From Clostridia bacterium (lineage in GTDB: Bacteria; Bacillota; Clostridia; UBA1212; UBA1255), in NCBI GenBank assembly GCA_016287565.1, contig JAEFAM010000010.1, positions 1-49,310 on the forward strand: a DNA stretch of 49,310 bases, in the 5' to 3' direction. A program made the position numbers and the translations under genes. This document shows, piece after piece, positions 43,336 to 49,310 of this stretch (position 1 is its first letter; every line of letters starts with the position of its first letter). Under the pieces are notes generated by a model. That model had not been told where the DNA came from. It did not search any database and saw nothing but the letters and a program-made list of their open reading frames with translations.

Positions 43336-45096
43336 TTATATGGAAAAATCGAACCGGTGGTCGCGCCAGTCCGAAAGATAATATCGACCCTGCCCGTCTC
43401 TGCACAGCACGCCCTCTTCCGCCAGTTCCTCCATCAGCGAAGCGATGGATCCGGCGTCCGGCATACCTCCCTCATAAAAGGAAGGCGCCGCCGCATATAC
43501 GGTGTCAAGGCCCCGCTGGCAAACGGTGAGACGGTCAATGATCCAACGCTTGAACCTGAACCGCGCCGCCGGGCTCCGTTCGGGCAACGCAAGCCCGTTT
43601 TCTCTGCAGAACGCGGCCAGCTGTTCAAACGCCTCTCTGGCTTCCGGCTGCCCCCACAGCCCCGTCACGCAGTTGTATTCCGGCACCTCCCAGGATACGA
43701 GAGAAGCCTTCTTTTCAAGCGTCTCCCTGTCCGCGCCGCTCTCTTTAAGCAGCTCCAGTTTCCGCAGATCGCGGCGGAATTCTGCAAACTGCTTTATCTG
43801 GAACAGGTGCGGAAGCATAAGCTTATATAGCTGTCTCCTTGTTATGGGGAACGGTATTCCGTCCTCCGGCTCAGGCCGCTCCGAAAGCTCCGTGAGCAGC
43901 ATTACGGCCCGGTCGATGCGGCTCAGGATATCTTCACAGTCGCCCGTCTTCAGCACGTAACCGGGAGACGACCACCAGTAACTTTCCCAGTTGTCGCCGC
44001 TGCGCGCGTCCCGGATCACTTCCAGAACGTACGACAGAGCCTCCGCGTCGCTGCCGCCGGCATTTTCGCTGCCGTTCCCGCCGGGCGCGTTATTGCCGCC
44101 TCTCCCGGCGATAGCCAGGGCGCTTTCCCTCAAAAGCTTGTCCGGATCGGCCTCCGGATCTGTGAGCAGATGCCCCGCGGCATAAAGCGAAAAGAAATTC
44201 AGCAAGTGATACGAATCTGTCTCGCTCCAGTAATCAGGCACCATCACGCCGTCGCCCTGGGCCCTGACTCTGTTGAAAACGCCTTTCAGGACGCGGCAGT
44301 TGACCGTCATCGATGCCAGCTGATCGATCTCCATATCGGCGGTGTACCAGCCCCATACGCCCAGGCCGCAGCCCAGCTCCTTGACGCCCCGGCGGAAATT
44401 TGCCCGCTTGCCCGGTTCCTCCCATATAGGCAGAAAAGGCAGCTCCATCAGCATCACGTCGTCCAGACCCGCCTGCACCAGCGCCTCGGGATAACCTTCG
44501 GGGCAGCCCCACGTGTCGACGGCGATCTTCACCGACGGATTCTTTTCTTTGAACTTCTTAGCCAGCAATTTCAAGAAAAATATGATGCTGGGCATATCTG
44601 TCAGGTTTCCGGGATCGAAGAAATGGGCAATGACCCTGTCCGCGAAGGGCGCCAGGTCCGCGTAAATATCGTAATATTTCTCAAATACCGAAAGCACTTT
44701 CGGATCTTTATACGCCGGCTGCGACGGGTCAACGTTTCTGTACGCCGCCTCCGGTTCGGTCCAGCCGTGGCCCGAAAATTCCGCCGCCCAGCACCATACC
44801 GTAAACCGGAGCCCTATGCTGTGGCAAGCCGCGGCAAGCACCTTGAACCTGTCGTGCACGTTTTCCCATGAGCCCGACGCTTTCCAGGCCGCGCAGATGT
44901 CCATCACCTGTATTCCTGTGAAGCCGCACTCTTTTATCATGCGTGCGTAATCGTACAACTGCCTGTCGGACAGGCACATAAAGTCGTTGATCAGCGACGT
45001 TTCCGGGTTGCTGACGTAGCCTCTGTTCCTGTCAAATTTCCAGGTACATATAGTGGCTTCTCTTTCCGCGATCCACGGCTTTTGAGCGCTGTACAC
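43336..45096 (-). CDS. Uncharacterised TIM-barrel glycosidase-like protein
   Basis: GTG 45096 is the preferred start: GGGGGAG lies 9 bases upstream, giving 586 residues; earlier in-frame ATGs lie inside the thioesterase gene. The N-terminal ~330 residues alternate strands and helices as in a (beta/alpha)8 barrel: CGFTGIQVMDICAAWK, GLRFTVWCWAAEFSGHG, DRVIAHFFDPGNL, VKIAVDTWGCPEG and GLGVWGWYTADMEIDQL. The rest is helical, with a Gly/Asn-rich loop (GRGGNNAPGGNGSENAGG). It resembles barrels of the GH20/GH67/DUF4838 kind but I cannot name a family or catalytic pair. Context with GH51 suggests action on arabinose- or uronate-bearing glycans. Confidence 0.65.
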   Translation of the reverse strand: MYSAQKPWIAEREATICTWKFDRNRGYVSNPETSLINDFMCLSDRQLYDYARMIKECGFTGIQVMDICAAWKASGSWENVHDRFKVLAAACHSIGLRFTVWCWAAEFSGHGWTEPEAAYRNVDPSQPAYKDPKVLSVFEKYYDIYADLAPFADRVIAHFFDPGNLTDMPSIIFFLKLLAKKFKEKNPSVKIAVDTWGCPEGYPEALVQAGLDDVMLMELPFLPIWEEPGKRANFRRGVKELGCGLGVWGWYTADMEIDQLASMTVNCRVLKGVFNRVRAQGDGVMVPDYWSETDSYHLLNFFSLYAAGHLLTDPEADPDKLLRESALAIAGRGGNNAPGGNGSENAGGSDAEALSYVLEVIRDARSGDNWESYWWSSPGYVLKTGDCEDILSRIDRAVMLLTELSERPEPEDGIPFPITRRQLYKLMLPHLFQIKQFAEFRRDLRKLELLKESGADRETLEKKASLVSWEVPEYNCVTGLWGQPEAREAFEQLAAFCRENGLALPERSPAARFRFKRWIIDRLTVCQRGLDTVYAAAPSFYEGGMPDAGSIASLMEELAEEGVLCRDGQGRYYLSDWRDHRFDFSI

Positions 45097-45100
45097 GGCT

Positions 45101-45988
45101 TCAGACTCCCCCTTCGGCATCGTTCGCGTCACCGGCGGCAGCTGCAGCATCGGCATCATCGGCGCAGTCACGGAACGCATATTCCCCTTCGCACTCGAAA
45201 TGGAGCACGTCGCGCTTCGCCTTTTCGCCGTCTGCGGGAGTTATCCCCTTTAATGAAAACAGCTTTTCGCCGGGCAGCAGACGGAGCCGGACGTCAAGGG
45301 GCCTGCCTTCGGAAGCGGCGGGTATCTCGGCCCGGAACCGGACGTCGAGGCGGCGGAGTTCAGGCTTCATTGCCCGTTCTTCGTCGGTCAACGCCTGCCA
45401 GAACGCGTCTGCCGCCCATTCGGCGTACCTGGCGTTGTTCATATGGCCGTTATAATCGAAATCACTGAATCTGGGAGCCCTTGACGCTATAATTTTGCGC
45501 ATCGACGTGTCCGAATCGTCGAAAATATGGTCTTTGGTCAATTCAAAGGGTGCGGAAAGCGTTGACGTGTCGGGCAGAGCTATGGTCTGCGGGTCGGGAC
45601 GGAGAAAATGGCGGTCTTTCACGTCCAGAAGCGCCCATTGCGATACGATCGCGCCTATCCTGATGCCTTCCGCGTCGTATATCTCGCCTGAGCGGTCGAA
45701 AATAAGCCTCAATCTGCCGTCGGGCCACGTATCGATGCGGATCGTGTCGCCGGTGCCGGGATAGCGGTCCATTCTGATCTCCACACGCACCACCACGTAG
45801 CACATCCCGTGCTTCTCCCACAGAGTGCTCCAGCCCGAGCCGAACAGTTCGCACTGATCGCCGGCGGTCTCCTGGAAAAAGCCCAGCAGCGACGAGAGCC
45901 GCATGCGGTTATGGAGGTCGACTTCCGTGGCTCCGAGAGTAAAATACCGGCAATACCTGCCGTCCTCCTGCTGCCCTTCTTTGATCAT
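45101..45988 (-). CDS. Acyl-ACP thioesterase (FatA type)
   Basis: A 295-residue double hot-dog enzyme that frees fatty acids from acyl carrier protein. Start ATG 45988 has GGAGG nine bases upstream. First hot-dog: LGATEVDLHNRMRLSSLLGFFQETAGDQ. Second: RFSDFDYNGHMNNARYAEWAADAF, with the D-x-N-x-H-x-N active-site pattern. The C-terminal ~20 residues (DDADAAAAAGDANDAEGG) are low-complexity and exceed the fold. It is first in a unit with the TIM-barrel protein and GH51, though no metabolic link is obvious. Confidence 0.9.
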   Translation of the reverse strand: MIKEGQQEDGRYCRYFTLGATEVDLHNRMRLSSLLGFFQETAGDQCELFGSGWSTLWEKHGMCYVVVRVEIRMDRYPGTGDTIRIDTWPDGRLRLIFDRSGEIYDAEGIRIGAIVSQWALLDVKDRHFLRPDPQTIALPDTSTLSAPFELTKDHIFDDSDTSMRKIIASRAPRFSDFDYNGHMNNARYAEWAADAFWQALTDEERAMKPELRRLDVRFRAEIPAASEGRPLDVRLRLLPGEKLFSLKGITPADGEKAKRDVLHFECEGEYAFRDCADDADAAAAAGDANDAEGGV

Positions 45989-46024
45989 ATCATTCGACCT
46001 CCGTCCGTTCCGTATTCCGGGACA

Positions 46025-46053
46025 ATATTGCGTCAAACCGGCGGGAATGTCAA
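46025..46053 (-). promoter_or_regulatory. Probable promoter of the thioesterase operon
   Basis: Minus strand: perfect TTGACA (46053-46048), 17 bases, CAATAT (46030-46025). The -10 box is weak. ATTGTCCCGGA directly follows and resembles the operator region of the polymerase gene. Confidence 0.45.
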
Positions 46054-46100
46054 GCGTTTGTCGGCGAGGCGCCCTTGGCTGCTTTTTATATCGTTCCGGC

Positions 46101-46130
46101 TTGATTTATGCCTGATCGATTTTATATAAT
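46101..46130 (+). promoter_or_regulatory. Promoter of the 46.2-kb lipoprotein gene
   Basis: TTGATT (46101-46106), 18 bases, perfect TATAAT (46125-46130); the ATG at 46216 has AGGAG upstream. Confidence 0.6.
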
Positions 46131-46215
46131 GCAGACGGGGGTAGTTTCGATGGTTCAGTACAAAAAATCTCTGCGGCTTTGTCATCTGTTTTTTGTTGTT
46201 TAAGGAGCTGAAATC

Positions 46216-47232
46216 ATGAAAAAGTCAATGGTTTACGCGATGGTTATAGTATTGTGCTTTTGTATGTTTTCGTGCAAGACTACCGACCAGGCCACGAGCG
46301 ACAAGAACGAGTTTGGAAGCGGTGGAGATACTTTATTAGGTGTTTACTCTGGTCTTGAAAACAAACTTATTGATTGTCCTTACATTTTCATAGGTGAGTT
46401 TACCGGTATATTATTACGTAATGACGACGGACATTATTATAAAGAGTTTCATGTATCTGAAAGAATCAGAGGCGACGTTGACGATTACATTAGAGTATAT
46501 AACTCGTTAGTTTATGGTCTCGAAGATTACAGTAGTGATTATCCGTTCAAAACCGGTGAAAAATATCTATTATTAACGGATAAAATTAATAACATTTACT
46601 CTGGGGAAGTTTATCTCCAGGGAGTTCTGTTCTGTCCCATAGATAACTACGAAGACGCCTTTATGAATGTTCTTGGAGAGCGAAAGAACCTTGATTTTAT
46701 GACGACGGGTTCAGCAGAAAATTTTAAGGATTACGATTCGTTTAAAGCATATTTATTATCCTTGATCGAAACCACCGAGGTTAAAGGAATTGATTGGCCT
46801 TATTACATCGATTCGGATGATATTTATGACATACTGACCGTTGCGCCGCAGATATTTAAAGTGAAGATCATTGGTCACGGAAGTAAGGAAGAATTATATT
46901 CAGACTATCTTTGCAGAATGGAAAAAGTATATAAAGGAGATTATGATTCGGAAAGAGGTAATCTGATAAGGTATGGTTTTTCCGGAAATATAGAAATACA
47001 AAGACCTATTAACCAAAGAAAGCATTATTTTTCGTTCCGTCTGTTTGACGCGGATATCGATCTGGAAAAAACCGACGAATACATTATTTGTGCCAATTCG
47101 ACTTACCTGATCGCAAGGAAAGGCGTAATAAGTCTTGAGTATACCGAAGAGGAAATAATTCAAATGCTGGAAGAAATTTACGGTGAAGTCGATATCCTCG
47201 AGATACCTGAAGAAAACGCGGTACTTCAATAG
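46216..47232 (+). CDS. Lipoprotein of unknown function
   Basis: A 338-residue exported protein. The signal peptide ends in CMFSC, with C20 the probable lipid anchor, a slightly degenerate lipobox. Two similar halves may be present: ADDRESS-free text aside, CPYIFIGEFTGILLRNDDGH...FHVSERIRGDVDDYIRVYN in the first and VAPQIFKVKIIGHGSKEELY...CRMEKVYKGDYD in the second, each followed by a Tyr/Leu-rich block (GEKYLLLTD; DEYIICANS). I recognise no family. Codon use is more AT-rich than in flanking genes, so it may have been acquired. It has its own promoter and no clear partner. Confidence 0.7.
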   Translation: MKKSMVYAMVIVLCFCMFSCKTTDQATSDKNEFGSGGDTLLGVYSGLENKLIDCPYIFIGEFTGILLRNDDGHYYKEFHVSERIRGDVDDYIRVYNSLVYGLEDYSSDYPFKTGEKYLLLTDKINNIYSGEVYLQGVLFCPIDNYEDAFMNVLGERKNLDFMTTGSAENFKDYDSFKAYLLSLIETTEVKGIDWPYYIDSDDIYDILTVAPQIFKVKIIGHGSKEELYSDYLCRMEKVYKGDYDSERGNLIRYGFSGNIEIQRPINQRKHYFSFRLFDADIDLEKTDEYIICANSTYLIARKGVISLEYTEEEIIQMLEEIYGEVDILEIPEENAVLQ

Positions 47233-47290
47233 TCAGCTCCGCAGATAATACAGCCGGAGAAACAGACGCGGAACAGGCAGAAATAATACC

Positions 47291-47319
47291 TTGACACGCT
47301 TTCCCGGCTGTTGTATACT
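47291..47319 (+). promoter_or_regulatory. Promoter of the T-box leader and acyl-CoA ligase
   Basis: Perfect TTGACA (47291-47296), exactly 17 bases, TATACT (47314-47319). Transcription should start near 47326, giving a leader of about 380 bases. Confidence 0.75.
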
Positions 47320-47329
47320 TCACCTACCG

Positions 47330-47680
47330 CGAAAGTTGCCGCTTCGGACCACGGAGAGGATGACGGCGCGGAAGAGAATATTGACAAATGCTATGATGGA
47401 AAGTAGTAACTGCCGATATGCGCGCAGAGAGCTCCGGGTGGGTGTAACGGGGCGGCAGACAGGCGGCGAACTGGTTCCGGAGCAGCCGGTGCGAACGGGC
47501 AGGCGGCATTGACGGGAGCGAGCGTTCCCCGCCGCGGCACAGAAACAAGTAGAACCGGACGTCTGACGGGCGTAACCCGTGCTTTGAGCGAGCTGATGAA
47601 GTCGGCTAATCAGAGTGGTACCGCGGATACAGAAAAACTGTCTTCGTCTCTGTAATCATACAAAGACGGAGATTTTTTTT
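47330..47680 (+). promoter_or_regulatory. T-box riboswitch, probably leucine-type
   Basis: Stem I: ATGATGGAAAGTAGTAA (S-turn AGTA), AGAGA, and a distal hairpin CTCCG/CGGGG (47432-47436, 47448-47452) whose loop ends in GGTGTAA, as in known T-boxes. The 3' side GGCGAA-CTG-GTTCC places a likely specifier CTG (Leu) at 47471-47473. The T-box core AGAGTGGTACCGCGG starts at 47612; its TGGT (47616-47619) fits a tRNA with discriminator A, as in tRNA-Leu. The terminator (47642-47652 with 47661-47671, one mismatch) runs into eight Ts at 47673-47680. Uncharged tRNA should stop termination and switch on the ligase gene. The class is clear; the specifier is less so. Confidence 0.88.
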
Positions 47681-47704
47681 ACCGCGCCGCAGGAGGAACG
47701 GAAC

Positions 47705-49310
47705 ATGATAATGTCAACAGACAAGATCTTCGGCGAAAAGAAAGATTCCCTTATAGAGATGACCCTTGGCGATCTGCTGGACCGCGTTGCCGGGATCTTC
47801 CCCGACAACGACTGCGTGGTCTGCAATGACAAGCCTTTCCGCAAGACCTACGCCCAGTTCAGAGACGAGTGCAACGTCATTGCCCGGGGCCTCCTCGCCA
47901 TCGGCGTGAAGCCCGGCTCCCACGTTGCCATCTGGGCCACCAACTATCCCGAATGGATCGTCCTTATGTACGCCACCGCCAAGATCGGCGCCACGCTTGT
48001 GACCGTAAACACCAACTATAAAATTTTCGAGGCAGAGTACCTGCTGCGCCAGTCCGACACCGACACGCTGGTGATGATGGAAGGGCTGAAAGATACGAAT
48101 TACGTAGAGATCGTCAACGAACTTGTCCCCGAGCTGAAGGACAGCGTTCCCGGGGAGCTTGAAAGCATTGACCTGCCGCGCCTTAAAAGAGTCATATACC
48201 TTGACGCCCCCGAAAAGACGCCCAAAGGCGCTCTGCACTGGTCCGACCTGCGCAAACTGGCCGAAAAAGTCAGCGAAGAGGAGCGGGCGGAGATACAGCG
48301 GAACGTTTCTCCCTACGACGTGGTCAATATGCAGTACACTTCCGGCACCACCGGCTTCCCCAAGGGCGTCATGCTCACGCACTACAATATATTGAACAAC
48401 GGCAAATGCATCGGCGACAACCAGACGCTGACTCCTCAGGACCGTGTCTGCCTCCCAGTCCCCTTCTTCCACTGCTTCGGCTGCGTGCTGGGGATAATGG
48501 CCTGCATAACCCACGGCAGCTGCATCGTCCCCGTGGAGCGCTACAACCCCGTCCGTGTGATGAACACGATCCAGGCGGAAAAATGCACCGCCACCTACGG
48601 CGTACCTACTATGTACATCGCCATGCTGGAGCACCCGGACTTCCCGAAATACGACTTTTCGTCGCTCCGCACCGGCATAATGTCCGGCTCCCCCTGCCCC
48701 GTAAAAGTCATGGAGCAGGTCGTCGGATCGATGCATATGACTGAGATCACCATCCCCTACGGCCTCACCGAAGTGTCGCCCGTATGCACGATGACGAACA
48801 TATACGACAGCATCGAAAAGCGGGTGTCGACCGTGGGCCGCGCCATGCCTTTCGTGGAGGTCCGCTGCGCCGATCCGGAGACCGGCGAAGACGTGCCCGT
48901 GGGAACGCCCGGCGAAGTGGTCGTCCGGGGCTATTCCGTGATGAAGGGCTATTACAATATGCCCGAGGCAACGGCGCTGGCCATCGACAAAGACGGCTGG
49001 CTCCATTCAGGCGACCTGGCCACTATAGATCAAGAAGGCTATTTCCACATCACCGGCCGCATCAAGGATATGATCATCCGCGGCGGCGAGAACATCTACC
49101 CTAAAGAACTGGAAGAATTCCTCTACACGAATCCCAAAGTTCAGGACGTGCAGGTCATCGGCGTGCCGGACAAGAACTACGGCGAGGAGGTCTGCGCCTG
49201 CATCATTTTAAAGGCCGGTGTCAACGCCGACGAGGACGAGATGCGTGAGTTCATCCGGTCTCACCTGGCGCGCCACAAGATGCCCAAGTACATCTGGTTC
49301 ATGGACAGCT
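47705..49310 (+). CDS. AMP-forming acyl-CoA ligase (partial, runs off the window)
   Basis: At least 535 codons from ATG 47705, with AGGAGG nine bases upstream; no stop before the edge. It activates a carboxylic acid with ATP and CoA. Motifs of the AMP-binding superfamily are in order: YTSGTTGFPKGVMLTH (phosphate loop), PFFHCFG, IPYGLTEVSP (aromatic-x-x-T-E), DGWLHSGDLATID, GRIKDMIIRGGENIYPKELE, then RHKMPKY in the C-terminal domain. It looks like a medium- or short-chain ligase. The catalytic Lys near the C-terminus falls outside the window. It directly follows the T-box, which is unusual for this enzyme class. Confidence 0.92.
   Translation, partial: MIMSTDKIFGEKKDSLIEMTLGDLLDRVAGIFPDNDCVVCNDKPFRKTYAQFRDECNVIARGLLAIGVKPGSHVAIWATNYPEWIVLMYATAKIGATLVTVNTNYKIFEAEYLLRQSDTDTLVMMEGLKDTNYVEIVNELVPELKDSVPGELESIDLPRLKRVIYLDAPEKTPKGALHWSDLRKLAEKVSEEERAEIQRNVSPYDVVNMQYTSGTTGFPKGVMLTHYNILNNGKCIGDNQTLTPQDRVCLPVPFFHCFGCVLGIMACITHGSCIVPVERYNPVRVMNTIQAEKCTATYGVPTMYIAMLEHPDFPKYDFSSLRTGIMSGSPCPVKVMEQVVGSMHMTEITIPYGLTEVSPVCTMTNIYDSIEKRVSTVGRAMPFVEVRCADPETGEDVPVGTPGEVVVRGYSVMKGYYNMPEATALAIDKDGWLHSGDLATIDQEGYFHITGRIKDMIIRGGENIYPKELEEFLYTNPKVQDVQVIGVPDKNYGEEVCACIILKAGVNADEDEMREFIRSHLARHKMPKYIWFMDS

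Noticed and set aside
41441-43381. A 646-codon open frame on the plus strand
   Set aside because: Antisense to the GH51 gene, which has catalytic residues and a good ribosome site; no recognisable domain in this frame.

Overview
The window looks like chromosomal DNA from a GC-rich, Gram-positive anaerobe of the Bacillota, probably a gut- or rumen-type Clostridia member. The evidence is a T-box leader, a YolD-like/Y-family polymerase pair, several lipoproteins with Thr/Pro linkers, strong AGGAGG ribosome sites, many TTG/GTG starts, and carbohydrate-active enzymes. The genus cannot be named from sequence alone.

Layout. (1) 1-3.0 kb, minus: two tandem paralogues with a sigma-70 region-2-like N-terminus. 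The complete one carries this domain on a membrane protein with a ~700-residue outer part. (2) 3.0-8.8 kb, plus: PAP2 phosphatase, GNAT acetyltransferase and YgiQ radical SAM protein overlap or nearly touch; then a secreted, membrane-anchored GH-like protein with its own promoter. (3) 8.8-10.6 kb, minus: Y-family DNA polymerase and YolD-like protein under a promoter with a palindromic operator. (4) 10.6-11.6 kb: initiator tRNA, terminator-like hairpin and purC. (5) 12.1-16.3 kb: a lipoprotein, a trehalase-like glycosidase with a sugar isomerase/epimerase, and an HTH-nucleotidyltransferase gene broken by an amber codon. (6) 16.4-21.9 kb: a clearly AT-rich island with an FRG-domain protein facing a two-gene operon (internally duplicated membrane/helical protein plus a predicted PD-(D/E)XK nuclease fused to a glycine-rich membrane-like region). 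(7) 22.0-32.0 kb, plus: TPR protein, CopA copper ATPase, TcdA, DUF3737 beta-helix protein, PatB/MalY lyase, transglutaminase-like lipoprotein, a small Cys protein and an M3 peptidase lipoprotein. (8) 41.3-32.0 kb, minus: a nine-gene operon for an unassigned polyol/sugar route (TIM-barrel isomerase, Gfo/Idh dehydrogenase, acetolactate-synthase-like TPP enzyme, split transketolase, RpiB-like isomerase, CoA-acylating semialdehyde dehydrogenase, SGNH hydrolase, membrane protein). (9) 46.0-41.4 kb, minus: acyl-ACP thioesterase, an uncharacterised TIM-barrel protein and a GH51 arabinofuranosidase. (10) 46.2-49.3 kb, plus: an unknown lipoprotein, then a complete T-box leader placed before an acyl-CoA ligase that runs off the window.

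The strongest candidates for something undescribed are the AT-rich island (possible membrane-acting defence or toxin system), the catabolic operon at 32-41 kb, the T-box-controlled acyl-CoA ligase, and the tandem sigma-like membrane proteins. No CRISPR array, transposase, integrase, rRNA or prophage structural gene was seen.
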